Of a stretch of DNA of 29,995 nt, positions 15,273 to 23,864 are shown in pieces. The position numbers and the translations under genes were made by a program. The stretch is taken from contig CAZSSA010000018.1 of assembly GCA_964609375.1 (NCBI GenBank), forward strand, positions 1 to 29,995, given 5' to 3'. Each line of letters opens with the position of its first letter. Positions within the stretch are counted from its first letter, which is position 1. The notes under the pieces were generated by a model that made no database searches, was not told the origin of the DNA, and saw only the letters and a program-made list of their open reading frames with translations. The DNA is from CAZDUS01 sp964609375. GTDB taxonomy: Bacteria; Verrucomicrobiota; Kiritimatiellia; CAIKKV01; CAITUY01.

Positions 15273-15303
15273 TTGACAACCGGGTCGCAAAGCGGCAAAG
15301 AAT
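15273..15303 (+). promoter_or_regulatory. Possible promoter for the hybrid kinase gene
   Basis: A perfect -35 TTGACA at 15273-15278. The best -10 candidate is AAGAAT at 15298-15303 with a 19-base spacer, four of six matches, so the assignment is weak. It lies 50 bases before the chosen start codon. Confidence 0.3.
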
Positions 15304-15352
15304 CTATTTATGAGTGTGTATGTGTTGGCCTGACCTCTTTATTGGGAGCGGC

Positions 15353-18300
15353 ATGAGATCCACTGGCAAAGCGTCGGATGAAAGGTGGGGGATAGGATGG
15401 CGCGATGAATGGGCGCTTTTCCCGAAGTCGTCACTGGTTATTTTTGTCCTTTTGTCCGTGGCGGTATTTGGATTGTGGAGATATACAATTGACAACAATC
15501 GGCAGCGCCACGAGAGCAACACGTTTGCCTCGCTCATGGCGATTGCCGACCTCCGGGTACGGGAAGTGGTGCTGTGGCGGCGCCAATATACGGATTATGG
15601 GGTAGCCTTGAAGGATAATCCCGCGATGGGGTCCTGGGCGGCGGCTGTACTTAACAGTGCGGAAGGTGATGCGCGGAGGCAGGAAGCGATTGACTGGCTT
15701 CAGTCGGCGGTTAAACAATATGACTTCCAAGATGTTATGTTGTTGGACACCAATCTGAATGTGGTGCTGGCGACCGACACAAATCATGCAGCCATTGGTG
15801 AAAAAGCCCGGCAGGGTCTATCGCGCTCCTTACGGAGCAATGATATCGAACTCACTGATTTACACACAGCCCCGCAGGCGCCGGATGCGCACATGGATTT
15901 ATATGTGCCAATGTATGAGGCGAATACGACAGGGAGAATTCCTGTTGCGGTATTTCTGTTCCGGGTTGATCCGCGAAGGACGCTGTATCCCATGATTCGA
16001 AATTGGCCCACCCCTAGTAAAACAGGGGAATCCCTATTGGTGCGGCGAGATGGGGATGAGGTGGTGTTTCTTACACCGCTTCGACGTTGCGACAAGGCGC
16101 CCCTGGCCTTCAGGAAAAGTGTGAGAACCCCGAATCTTCCGGTGGCTTCTGCCGTCCTCGGGGTAAGGGGGGCAATCAAGGGTATTGATGCCTGGGGTTT
16201 TCCTGTGATGGCGGCGTCCTGCCCTGTGCCTGACACGACGTGGTGGTTGGTCGTTAAACAGGATCGCGATGAAGTCATGGGGGAATTAAGCATCGCTGAG
16301 GGATTGTTGACAATTACAGGCGTGGCTCTCCTTAATTTGGCCTTATTTGTTTTAGGGATGTCTTATTATCGTCAAAAGCGAGAGATAATTCTGGCCCGGA
16401 AATGTGCGGAGGCGGAGAAACTGGCGCTATCCCAGCATTATGTCAATTTGGCCAAATATGCGAATGACATCATTCTTCTGGCGGGGGAAGATGGGCGGGT
16501 GCTTGAGGTCAATGAGCGTGCCATCAGGTCTTATGGATATTCACGAGAAGCGATTCTGGGCATGCCGCTTGAGGCTTTTTGGCCGGACACCCACCGGGTT
16601 GATTATGTTCAAGCGATCCGGCGGGCGGAGCGTGAGCATACGGTGGTGATTGAAACGATGCACTGCCGGGCTGATGGAGGTGCATTTCCGGTTGAAGTCA
16701 GTTTGCGGTTCATTAATGAAAGTGGACTGAAGTGGACACAAGCGGTCATTCGAGACATCTCTGATCGCCTTCAGAAAAGGCAGTTTTTTGACCGGTACCA
16801 GGCGTTATTCCGGAATGCGCGCGACATCATTATGTTTATGAGCCGGGACGGGACGATTCTGGAGGCCAACGAGGCTGCCGAGCAAGCCTATGGATACCAG
16901 CATGACGAGTTACTGCGCCTGAACCTGAGCGATATACGGGCGATCCATACGGTGCATGAACTCGAAGACCAATTGGCGGAGACGATGGTGAAGGGTGTTT
17001 TGCGTGAAACCGAGCATCGATCGAAGTCTGGACGCGTTTTTCCGGTTGAGATCAGTGCGCGTGCGGTGATCATTGGAGGGGAGCCGGTTATATTAAATAT
17101 TGTGAGGGACATCTCGCGACGAAAGGCGGCGGAAGAGGCCGTGATTGCCAGTGAACGCAATTTAAGGCAGATCATGGATCTTGTTCCGCAAGCCATTTAT
17201 GCGCGAAATGGCGAGGGGCGGCTTATTCTGGTGAATCAGAGGTTTGCTGAACTGGCAGGGAAGACACCTGAGGAGCTGGTTACCGGTGCCGAAAGTTCAT
17301 TGGCCGACCAAAGCCGGGAGGCGGACAGAAATGTGCTACAGTCCGGACAATCGATGTTCATTCCGGAAGAAATGTGTACAGAAGAGGATGGCACGGTTCA
17401 CACGATGCAGACATCCAAGACCCTGTTTATCCCGGCGGGAGAGGATAAGCCGGTTCTGCTCAGCATTTCGACGGATATCACCGAGGGCAAGCGTCTTGAA
17501 GAGCAGTTGATTCACGCCCAGAGGATGGAAAGTGTGGGGCGTCTTGCGGGTGGCATCGCGCATGACTTCAACAACCTGTTACAGGCCATTCTTGGGTTCA
17601 ATGAGCTATTGATGAGCCGGATGGACGCCGGGAATCCAGGACAGCAGGAGGCGATGGAAATTGACAAGGCGGCCAAACGGGCAGGGGTGCTGACGAAGCA
17701 GTTGCTGGCGTACAGCAGAAAACAGGTCATGGATTTACAGGTGCGTGATTTGAATGCGATTGTGCAGAATGCCTCCGGTTTCATCAAGCGGTTGGTGGGC
17801 AACTCTGTGCAGATTGGCATTGTCCTGGACCCGAAGATCCGGTCGATACGGGTTGATGTCAATCAGATTGAACAGGTGTTGATGAATTTGGTCATGAATG
17901 CGCGTGACGCGATGACCGACGGTGGACGGATTACCATATGTACCAGTTCTGTACACTTGACGAATGAGGATATCCTGTACCTGCCGGAAGCGAATCCGGG
18001 TTTGTTCACGTGCCTTGCTGTGGGAGATACAGGCGCGGGAATCAGCCAGGATGTGTTGCCGCATATTTTTGAGCCCTTTTATACCACCAAAGGGTTTGGA
18101 AACGGGTCCGGGTTGGGACTGTCCATGGTCTATGGAATTGTCAAGCAGCATGGTGGGTGGATTACGGTTTACAGTAGGCCAACCTTTGGAACTATTTTTC
18201 GTATGTATTTACCTGTGGCTGATCAATTCCCTGAAACGGAAGAGTTCAACGAGGAGCCGATCAAGGTGCCCAAAGAGTTGCGCGAGTCCTCGATTCTGGT

Positions 18301-18658
18301 GGTTGAAGACGAGGACTGTGTGAGGCAGTTTGCCGCCAGGGCGTTAAAGGACTTTGGATTCCGGGTGTTTGCGGCGCGGAATGTTCAGGATGGGTTGGCG
18401 ATGTTTGATGAGCAGGAAGGCGCTATTGATTTGGTGTTTGCCGATGTGGTATTGCCGGATGGGAATGGCGTTGATTTCGTCAGGCAAATCCGGAGCCGCA
18501 AGCCGGAGATGAGGGCATTATTGACGAGCGGCTATATGGACATACAGGAACGCTGGCCGGAAATCAAGAATCGGCGGTGGTTATTCCTGCAAAAGCCCTA
18601 TCCAATTTCGACATTAATTGAGACTATGATATCCGCGTTGAGAGCGTTGGTTGATTAG
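15353..18658 (+). CDS. Membrane hybrid sensor histidine kinase with three PAS domains and a receiver
   Basis: 1101 residues from the ATG at 15353, preceded by GGGAG. In order: transmembrane helix about 26-46, a periplasmic sensing region about 47-310 (Cache/CHASE-like by position, not by clear motif), a second membrane helix near 325-345, PAS domains near 362-480, 484-600 and 601-720, a HisKA domain with H737 in AGGIAHDFNNLLQAI, an ATPase domain with NARDAM, GDTGAGI and GSGLGLSMV, and a receiver domain with D1031 in FADVVLPDGNG and K1081 in LQKPYP. This is a phosphorelay sensor; no separate DNA-binding regulator lies nearby. The gene is followed after 14 bases by a small membrane protein gene. 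The signal is unknown. Confidence 0.93.
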   Translation: MRSTGKASDERWGIGWRDEWALFPKSSLVIFVLLSVAVFGLWRYTIDNNRQRHESNTFASLMAIADLRVREVVLWRRQYTDYGVALKDNPAMGSWAAAVLNSAEGDARRQEAIDWLQSAVKQYDFQDVMLLDTNLNVVLATDTNHAAIGEKARQGLSRSLRSNDIELTDLHTAPQAPDAHMDLYVPMYEANTTGRIPVAVFLFRVDPRRTLYPMIRNWPTPSKTGESLLVRRDGDEVVFLTPLRRCDKAPLAFRKSVRTPNLPVASAVLGVRGAIKGIDAWGFPVMAASCPVPDTTWWLVVKQDRDEVMGELSIAEGLLTITGVALLNLALFVLGMSYYRQKREIILARKCAEAEKLALSQHYVNLAKYANDIILLAGEDGRVLEVNERAIRSYGYSREAILGMPLEAFWPDTHRVDYVQAIRRAEREHTVVIETMHCRADGGAFPVEVSLRFINESGLKWTQAVIRDISDRLQKRQFFDRYQALFRNARDIIMFMSRDGTILEANEAAEQAYGYQHDELLRLNLSDIRAIHTVHELEDQLAETMVKGVLRETEHRSKSGRVFPVEISARAVIIGGEPVILNIVRDISRRKAAEEAVIASERNLRQIMDLVPQAIYARNGEGRLILVNQRFAELAGKTPEELVTGAESSLADQSREADRNVLQSGQSMFIPEEMCTEEDGTVHTMQTSKTLFIPAGEDKPVLLSISTDITEGKRLEEQLIHAQRMESVGRLAGGIAHDFNNLLQAILGFNELLMSRMDAGNPGQQEAMEIDKAAKRAGVLTKQLLAYSRKQVMDLQVRDLNAIVQNASGFIKRLVGNSVQIGIVLDPKIRSIRVDVNQIEQVLMNLVMNARDAMTDGGRITICTSSVHLTNEDILYLPEANPGLFTCLAVGDTGAGISQDVLPHIFEPFYTTKGFGNGSGLGLSMVYGIVKQHGGWITVYSRPTFGTIFRMYLPVADQFPETEEFNEEPIKVPKELRESSILVVEDEDCVRQFAARALKDFGFRVFAARNVQDGLAMFDEQEGAIDLVFADVVLPDGNGVDFVRQIRSRKPEMRALLTSGYMDIQERWPEIKNRRWLFLQKPYPISTLIETMISALRALVD

Positions 18659-18672
18659 ACAAGGGGGTGAGT

Positions 18673-19110
18673 ATGAAAATGTTTCACAGGCGCCATAATA
18701 AAGGGGATGGGTTGGCCATGGTTGCCTTATGGCAATTCATGGCGTTTATGATGTTCATCTTGATGATCTGGTTGAATGAGGTCATGGACCTTTCGGCGCT
18801 TTGGTTTGGCAATGCTCCGAGTGAGTTCAACATGTTTCGGGGTTGTGTGTTGACCACCATGGCCATCATCATGGCCATCATTACTGTGGGGCATACCTAT
18901 GTCCAGCAGAAGCAGATTATCCGCGGGTTGCTTACCGTGTGCGCGGAATGCCGGAAGATCCGTATGGATGAAGAAGTGTGGGAGCAGCTGGACCAGTATA
19001 TTACCGATCACTCGCTGGCCTTGATCAGTCACGGGTTGTGTCCGCACTGTTTCGAGCGGATGCAGAAGGAGATTGAGAAGATGGAGAAGACGCCGGGGCG
19101 GAAGGCGTGA
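18673..19110 (+). CDS. Small membrane protein with CxxC...CxxC domain, kinase partner candidate
   Basis: 145 residues, start at 18673 with AAGGGGG 5 bases ahead. Two membrane helices (about 14-34 and 57-77) are followed by a cytoplasmic domain with C90-C93 (VCAECRKIR), W103, ITDHS and H120-C123-C126 (SHGLCPHC). The pattern CxxCkkIRd...W...e.YI..hs...SHGiCP.C is familiar as a short tail on many PAS kinases and response regulators. Here it is a separate membrane-anchored protein, 14 bases after a hybrid kinase, so a joint role in signal transduction is likely. The four cysteines could bind a metal or act as a thiol switch. No function is established that I know of. Confidence 0.75.
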   Translation: MKMFHRRHNKGDGLAMVALWQFMAFMMFILMIWLNEVMDLSALWFGNAPSEFNMFRGCVLTTMAIIMAIITVGHTYVQQKQIIRGLLTVCAECRKIRMDEEVWEQLDQYITDHSLALISHGLCPHCFERMQKEIEKMEKTPGRKA

Positions 19111-19148
19111 CCATACTGTCTGCACTCGTTGTGTTTCTGGATAAGGCG

Positions 19149-19248
19149 NNNNNNNNNNNNNNNNNNNNNNNNNNNNNNNNNNNNNNNNNNNNNNNNNNNN
19201 NNNNNNNNNNNNNNNNNNNNNNNNNNNNNNNNNNNNNNNNNNNNNNNN
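19149..19248. other. Scaffold gap (100 N)
   Basis: Exactly 100 N between the small membrane protein gene and the HEAT-repeat gene. A gene probably lies in or across it. Confidence 0.98.
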
Positions 19249-19323
19249 AAGGCGGTGGCTGGCTTGTTGAAGAAGCGGTTTCGTGTTGAAGCCGACTTTA
19301 TTGACATGGGGATACGGCTGTAA
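19249..19323 (+). CDS. C-terminal fragment of an unidentified gene, 5' part in gap
   Basis: The open frame after the gap encodes KAVAGLLKKRF...DFIDMGIRL and stops at 19321-19323. The mix of basic and hydrophobic residues looks like a true protein end, but 24 residues are too few to name a family. A GTG at 19107, overlapping the previous stop codon, could be the start of the same gene only if the gap length fits the frame, which cannot be known. Confidence 0.4.
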   Translation, partial: KAVAGLLKKRFRVEADFIDMGIRL

Positions 19324-19409
19324 AAAAAAGGGGGGGGAGGGTTTACGGTCCGGGTTCAGCAGAAATCGGTGGAAACCTTTAGGGTGATATCGAGTTGATA
19401 TTGGCCGGT

Positions 19410-20177
19410 ATGCGGCCTATCTTTCCCTTCATGGACACACAAACAATTCGGCGAGGGTTGTACGCGATTCAGACGCGGGCGGCGACGATGGATGCCTTGG
19501 TTGAAAAGGGTCGTGCCGCGAGCGCTCTTGTGGTTCCGCTGCTGCAAGACAGAGACGAAGGTGTTCGCTGGGCGGTCACCAGGGTTCTGGGTGACGTTGG
19601 GGACAAGGAAGCCATTCTGCCATTGGTATCCCTGCTTGAACAGGGCGTGAACGTATCTGATGCCGTACAAGCGCTGCGATCCATTACCGGTGAGACGCTG
19701 GGTGACAACGCCATGGCCTGGCGGGAGTGGGCGCAAAGGCAGGCGGGAGGCGGGACAGCGGGAGAGGGAGTGCTTTCGGATCAGGAGTTGGTAAAGGCGG
19801 CCATCAAGGGGTTGCCGGCGACGATGAGTGGAGGCGGGCAAGAGTATGAGATCAATGTGACCCTGCCTGAGCGCCGGATGCAGAGTGTGCGGATTGATTT
19901 CTCCGGCAAGGATGCGGATGGAAGTCCGGTTGTTCAATTGATTACTCCGTGTGGTCCTGCGGTCGCAGAGCACTATGAGGTTGTTCTCAAACTTAATATG
20001 TCCATTCCTTATGGGGCCATCGGGTTGGCGTTATTGGATGATGTTCAGTATTTTGCGCTGATCGACACCCATTTGCGGGTTACGGTACATCCTCAAGCCA
20101 TTGCCAAGTCCATTATGAGTTTGGCCCGGCAGGGTGACGCCTTGGAACGGATGTTGTCTGGCAAAGACGCTTTTTGA
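19410..20177 (+). CDS. HEAT-repeat protein with a YbjN/CesT-like C-terminal domain
   Basis: 255 residues from 19410; the start is uncertain, since a TTG at 19395 has the better ribosome site (AGGGTGA) and the ATG at 19431 is also in frame. Residues 20-110 hold HEAT/PBS-lyase type helical repeats (VPLLQDRDEGVRWAVTRVLGDVGDKEAILPLVSLL), a protein-binding surface. After a Gly-rich linker the last 110 residues (YEINVTLPERRMQSVRIDFS, VVLKLNMSIPYGAIGLALLD, RVTVHPQ) look to me like the YbjN/secretion-chaperone fold, a judgement from pattern only. It is followed after 86 bases by an LpxC-like gene and the hyp genes in the same direction. Function unknown. Confidence 0.7.
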   Translation: MRPIFPFMDTQTIRRGLYAIQTRAATMDALVEKGRAASALVVPLLQDRDEGVRWAVTRVLGDVGDKEAILPLVSLLEQGVNVSDAVQALRSITGETLGDNAMAWREWAQRQAGGGTAGEGVLSDQELVKAAIKGLPATMSGGGQEYEINVTLPERRMQSVRIDFSGKDADGSPVVQLITPCGPAVAEHYEVVLKLNMSIPYGAIGLALLDDVQYFALIDTHLRVTVHPQAIAKSIMSLARQGDALERMLSGKDAF

Positions 20178-20208
20178 CGGTGTGTTTCCGCGCCATCAGA
20201 CCGTGGGC

Positions 20209-20238
20209 TTGACTTCATGGGGTGGCTTTGGTTGTTAT
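20209..20238 (+). promoter_or_regulatory. Possible promoter of the lpxC-like / hyp gene set
   Basis: TTGACT at 20209-20214 and TGTTAT at 20233-20238, spacer 18 bases, in the spacer upstream of the LpxC-like gene. The -35 matches five of six bases and the -10 four of six. The hyp genes downstream are closely spaced and could be read from here. Confidence 0.4.
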
Positions 20239-20263
20239 GGGCAACTTTTTAATGGGGAATTGA

Positions 20264-21289
20264 ATGGCTGCAACATCATATGGTCTGTTGTTACAAGGTG
20301 ATGCGTCTGCTTTACAACGGGAAATGGACAAGTTTCTGGCGCAGCCGGTGGATATGGAATGGATTCCGGAAAACGACAAACCGGGTCGGTTCCTGACTAC
20401 GATGAAGAAGCCGGTCTCCGTGACGGGGTCGGGCACTTTTTTCGGGAAAGCCCAACGGACGTTGCGGTTTGAGCCTTCAGAGGTTGAGGGGTGGTGGCTG
20501 GATCGTACGGACCTGCCGGATTCCATGCCCATCCGGGTTTCCGCCGGTAATATTTGGACAACCCAGCGGAATATCGTTCTCTGCAGTGGATCGCCGCACA
20601 ACTATGTGCGTATGGTGGAGCATATTGTGGCCTTGCGGCTAGCGCTGCGATTGGACAATGTGATGATTTCGATGGATTCCGGTGATCCGCCTTTATTTGA
20701 CCGAGGTAGTATGGACTTGGTGGAGGCGATAGAAAGTGTTGGCATTCGGGAGACGACGACACTGGTGCCGTATGTGACGGTTCGTGAGCCGGTGGCGATC
20801 ATGGGGCCGAATGGGAGTTTTCTGGTGGTCAAGCCGTGTGCCGGCGGGTTGCCGGCGCTTGATATTGATTGTGCGGTGAATTTCAAGACAGCCATCGGGA
20901 AACAGCGCCTTCGGATGAGGCTTACGCCGGAGACGGGGCGGCATGGTGCGTTGGCGAGGACCAATTGTTCCTTTACCCAGATGGCTTTTGTGAAAACCAT
21001 CGGGCAGTTTTTTGCCGATATGCGGCATTTGGGGTATACGACCAAGAACATTCTGATTGCCGGACGGTGGCGTTATTATAATGAGCCGATGCTGGTCCAT
21101 GAGGGGAAGTCGCTAGAGGCAGTGTGGCATCGCGCGATAATGGATCTTGTGGCGGCATTGTCGTTAATTGACACCGGCCGGTTTGTGGGGACGGTGCAGT
21201 CTTACAAGGCCGGGCATGCGCTGGATTGCACATTGGTTCGCCATCTTTTTGATCGCCATTTGCTTTGCCCGTTTATGCCGGTGGAGTGA
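20264..21289 (+). CDS. LpxC-like deacetylase paralog with altered metal-ligand spacing
   Basis: 341 residues, about 50 of them an N-terminal extension. From residue 50 the LpxC pattern is visible: SVTGSGTFFGKAQRTLRFEP, LDRTDLPDSMPIRVSAGNI, MVEHIVALRLALRLDNVMIS (E119, H120), and YKAGHALD (H318). LpxC removes acetate from UDP-3-O-acyl-GlcNAc in lipid A synthesis and binds zinc by the VEH histidine and an HxxxD pair. Here the corresponding helix reads VWHRAIMDLVAAL: H289 and D294 are five residues apart rather than four, and the conserved downstream Asp is Ala. The active site may be altered or dead. The gene lies 48 bases before hypD, not near lpx genes. GGGGA precedes the ATG. Confidence 0.75.
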   Translation: MAATSYGLLLQGDASALQREMDKFLAQPVDMEWIPENDKPGRFLTTMKKPVSVTGSGTFFGKAQRTLRFEPSEVEGWWLDRTDLPDSMPIRVSAGNIWTTQRNIVLCSGSPHNYVRMVEHIVALRLALRLDNVMISMDSGDPPLFDRGSMDLVEAIESVGIRETTTLVPYVTVREPVAIMGPNGSFLVVKPCAGGLPALDIDCAVNFKTAIGKQRLRMRLTPETGRHGALARTNCSFTQMAFVKTIGQFFADMRHLGYTTKNILIAGRWRYYNEPMLVHEGKSLEAVWHRAIMDLVAALSLIDTGRFVGTVQSYKAGHALDCTLVRHLFDRHLLCPFMPVE

Positions 21290-21336
21290 GGAGCGACGCG
21301 TGTTATTGGAACCTTTTGGGTTTACACAAGGGCCCC

Positions 21337-22443
21337 ATGAAATACATTCAAGGGTTTAGAAATCCTGCTGCCGCCGCCACGATCCGGGGTCGTATTGCCG
21401 ATCTGGCTGCCGGGCTTCGGCCGACAGGGCGACCTGTGAACGTGATGGAGGTATGCGGGACCCATACCATGGCCATTGCCCGGTACGGGATTCGCGATGT
21501 CCTGCCGCCCGCTGTTGAATTGATCAGTGGGCCGGGTTGCCCTGTATGTGTGACACCGGCGAGCTATATTGATGTGGCGATTGCCCTTGCGGAGAAGGGC
21601 ATGATGGTGGTGAGTTTCGGGGACATGGTGGCCGTTCCGGGATCCCGGTTCACGTTGGCGGAATGTCGTGCGCGGGGCGGGACGGTGGAAGTCTGTTACA
21701 ACCCGATGCGTGCTATCGAACTTGCGGAGGCCAATCCGGAACGCGAAGTGGTGTTTCTGGCCATTGGATTTGAGACGACGATTGCGCCTGTGATTTGCCT
21801 TGTGGAGCAGGCGGAGCGGCGGGGGGTGAAGAATCTGTCGTTGCTGACGGCGTTCAAACTGGTGCCACCTGCCTTGCATGCGTTGCTGTCCGATCCTTCG
21901 ATCCGGATCGATGCGTTTTTGTGTCCGGCGCATGTCAGTGCCATCATTGGTTCCGATGCGTATCTGCCTTTTGCATCGACCTATCATGTGCCTTGCGTGG
22001 TTGCGGGGTTTGAGCCGTTGGATATCCTTTACGGGATGCAGGTGATTCTGGAACAAATTTACCGCGGCGTTGCCGAGGTGGCCAATGAGTATGCGCGGGT
22101 GGTGACGCCGGGAGGGAATCGCAAGGCGCAAGGAATGATGGCCGCCTATTTGCAGCCGGTGGATGCGGCGTGGCGAGGGATAGGCGTGATTCCACAAAGC
22201 GGACTGGGATTGAAGCCCGAGTATGCGATTTATGATGCGGAGCGACGGCACGGGGTGAAGGTGGAACTGGGGAGCGAGAATCCGGCGTGTTCCTGCGGCG
22301 AGGTGTTGAAGGGCAAGATGAAGCCGCCCGCGTGTGTGTTATTTGGGGCCGGATGTACGCCGGATCATCCGGTGGGCCCCTGCATGGTCAGTTCCGAGGG
22401 GACCTGCTCGGCGTATTTCAAGTACAAGAAATATGAGATATGA
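21337..22443 (+). CDS. hypD: NiFe-hydrogenase maturation protein HypD
   Basis: 368 residues. Family motifs: NVMEVCGTHTMAI, ISGPGCPVCVTP, AIGFETTIAPV, CPAHVSAIIG and the C-terminal cysteine region CSCGEV...CTPDHPVGPCMVSSEGTCSAYFKY, which holds the 4Fe-4S cluster. HypD with HypC is the scaffold on which the Fe(CN)2CO unit of NiFe-hydrogenase is built. The start at 21337 is preferred: MKYIQGFRNP begins the family and AAGGG lies before it; the frame also extends upstream into the LpxC-like gene. The last codons and the stop fall in an ATGAGATTTCAG repeat. No hypC is seen in the window. Confidence 0.96.
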   Translation: MKYIQGFRNPAAAATIRGRIADLAAGLRPTGRPVNVMEVCGTHTMAIARYGIRDVLPPAVELISGPGCPVCVTPASYIDVAIALAEKGMMVVSFGDMVAVPGSRFTLAECRARGGTVEVCYNPMRAIELAEANPEREVVFLAIGFETTIAPVICLVEQAERRGVKNLSLLTAFKLVPPALHALLSDPSIRIDAFLCPAHVSAIIGSDAYLPFASTYHVPCVVAGFEPLDILYGMQVILEQIYRGVAEVANEYARVVTPGGNRKAQGMMAAYLQPVDAAWRGIGVIPQSGLGLKPEYAIYDAERRHGVKVELGSENPACSCGEVLKGKMKPPACVLFGAGCTPDHPVGPCMVSSEGTCSAYFKYKKYEI

Positions 22444-22464
22444 GATTTCAGATAAGAGATAAAT
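22438..22464. repeat. ATGAGATTTCAG-type repeat in the hypD-hypE spacer
   Basis: AT-rich ATATGAGATTTCAGATAAGAG element, sharing ATGAGATTTCA with the repeat at 28607-28625. It overlaps the hypD stop codon, so it has probably inserted or expanded at the gene end. Confidence 0.55.
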
Positions 22465-23475
22465 ATGGATGAGGCGTTGATTCAACTGGGGCATGGGGGA
22501 GGCGGACTGCTCTCGCGGGAGTTGATCCGTGTGGAGATTGTGTCGCGGTTTGGAAATGGCGCGTTGCGCGGTCTTCCGGATGCGGCCACAATGCCGATGC
22601 CGAGCGGCAAGGCGCTGGTGTTCACCACAGACGGGTATGTCGTCCAGCCGCTCGAGTTTCCCGGTGGAACGATTGGTGATCTGGCGGTGCATGGGACGAT
22701 CAATGACATTGCCGTTTGCGGTGGGTGGCCCAAGTGGTTGTCGCTATCGTTGATTCTTGAGGAAGGATTGCCGCGTGCCACGCTGGCGCGGGTGTTGGAT
22801 TCCATCAAGAGGGCGGCAGACGACGGCGGGGTGGCGGTGGTGACGGGGGATACCAAGGTTGTGGCGCGTGGACAGTGCGACGGCATGTATGTCATTACGT
22901 CGGGGATTGGCGAACTGATGGATGGATTTTTGCTTGGGGCAGAGCAGGTGAGGGCTGGAGATCGAATTCTGGTCAGTGGTCCCCTGGGGGATCATGGGAT
23001 GGCGGTGCTGGCGGCCCGGAAGAATATATCCATCAAGAATGGTCCGCAAAGCGACACAGGGCCGGTGCATCGGCTGGTACAGTCGGTGCAGTCGATAGCG
23101 GGGCATATCCGGTTCATGCGCGACCCGACACGCGGCGGGCTGGCGGCGACGTTAAATGAGTTGGTGGAAGGGCGTCCGGTGGGTGTGCTGTTGCGGGAGG
23201 AGTTGCTGCCGTTTTCGGCAGGGGCGCGTGCGGTGGCGGAGATGCTGGGGCTTGATTTGCTTCAGGTGGCATCGGAAGGGCGGATGGTGCTGGTGTGTGA
23301 TCCGCAAGCAGCGGGATTGGTGCTTGATGCCTGGCGCGCTTTTCCCGAAGGGCGTCTGGCGACGGAAGTCGGCGTTGTCACTGACCGGGGCGGGCGTGTA
23401 CTGATGGAGACGATTGCCGGCGGGCATCGGCTGGTGGACGTGCCCCGTGGAGAACTGTTGCCGAGGATTTGCTGA
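22465..23475 (+). CDS. hypE: NiFe-hydrogenase maturation protein HypE
   Basis: 336 residues, PurM/AIR-synthase fold. QLGHGGGGLLSRELI near the start, FTTDGYVVQPLEFPGGTIGDLAVHGTINDIAVCGG for the ATP site, VVTGDTKVV, and RDPTRGGLAATLNEL. The protein ends PRIC: the terminal cysteine C336 is the residue that receives a carbamoyl group from HypF and is dehydrated to thiocyanate, the source of the cyanide ligands. Its stop overlaps the hypA start (TGATG), so the two are translationally coupled. hypF is not in the window. Confidence 0.96.
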   Translation: MDEALIQLGHGGGGLLSRELIRVEIVSRFGNGALRGLPDAATMPMPSGKALVFTTDGYVVQPLEFPGGTIGDLAVHGTINDIAVCGGWPKWLSLSLILEEGLPRATLARVLDSIKRAADDGGVAVVTGDTKVVARGQCDGMYVITSGIGELMDGFLLGAEQVRAGDRILVSGPLGDHGMAVLAARKNISIKNGPQSDTGPVHRLVQSVQSIAGHIRFMRDPTRGGLAATLNELVEGRPVGVLLREELLPFSAGARAVAEMLGLDLLQVASEGRMVLVCDPQAAGLVLDAWRAFPEGRLATEVGVVTDRGGRVLMETIAGGHRLVDVPRGELLPRIC

Positions 23476-23840
23476 TGCATGAATTGTCCATGGCGATGGC
23501 GCTGGTTGAGCAGATGGAGAAAGTGGCCCGCGAACAGAGGGCTTCGGCGGTGCCCAAAGTCACGGTCACGGTGGGGGCGCTCTCCGGGGTAGACCCCGAA
23601 GCGTTACGGGGAGCGTTCCCGCTGGCGGCTGAGGATACGGTGGCGGCGGGGGCGGAACTGGTGATCGAATGGGTCAAGGCGGCGGTTCGGTGCAGGGTTT
23701 GCGGAAAGACGTCACAGCCGGAGGCTCCGTTTATTTATTGTGCAGGGTGTCGGTCGACCGAAGTGGATATCGAAACGGGGCGTGAATTGTATATTACGTC
23801 GATTGAGGTCGATGTTGCGGAGGGTGGCGGGGTGGAGTAG
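23475..23840 (+). CDS. hypA: Hydrogenase nickel incorporation protein HypA
   Basis: 121 residues beginning MHELSMAMALVEQ, where the His next to Met and the following Glu form the nickel site. The zinc-binding loop is CRVCGK...YCAGC (two CxxC pairs). HypA delivers nickel to the hydrogenase large subunit together with HypB. The start at 23475 overlaps the hypE stop by one base. The kinase-reductase fusion starts 24 bases downstream. Confidence 0.95.
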   Translation: MHELSMAMALVEQMEKVAREQRASAVPKVTVTVGALSGVDPEALRGAFPLAAEDTVAAGAELVIEWVKAAVRCRVCGKTSQPEAPFIYCAGCRSTEVDIETGRELYITSIEVDVAEGGGVE

Positions 23841-23864
23841 AATGCGGGGCATCGGGGAGCCGTT

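Noticed and set aside
17388..17407. Sigma54-like TGGCACG element
   Set aside because: Lies in the middle of the hybrid kinase gene and lacks the TGC half at the proper spacing with a downstream gene start.
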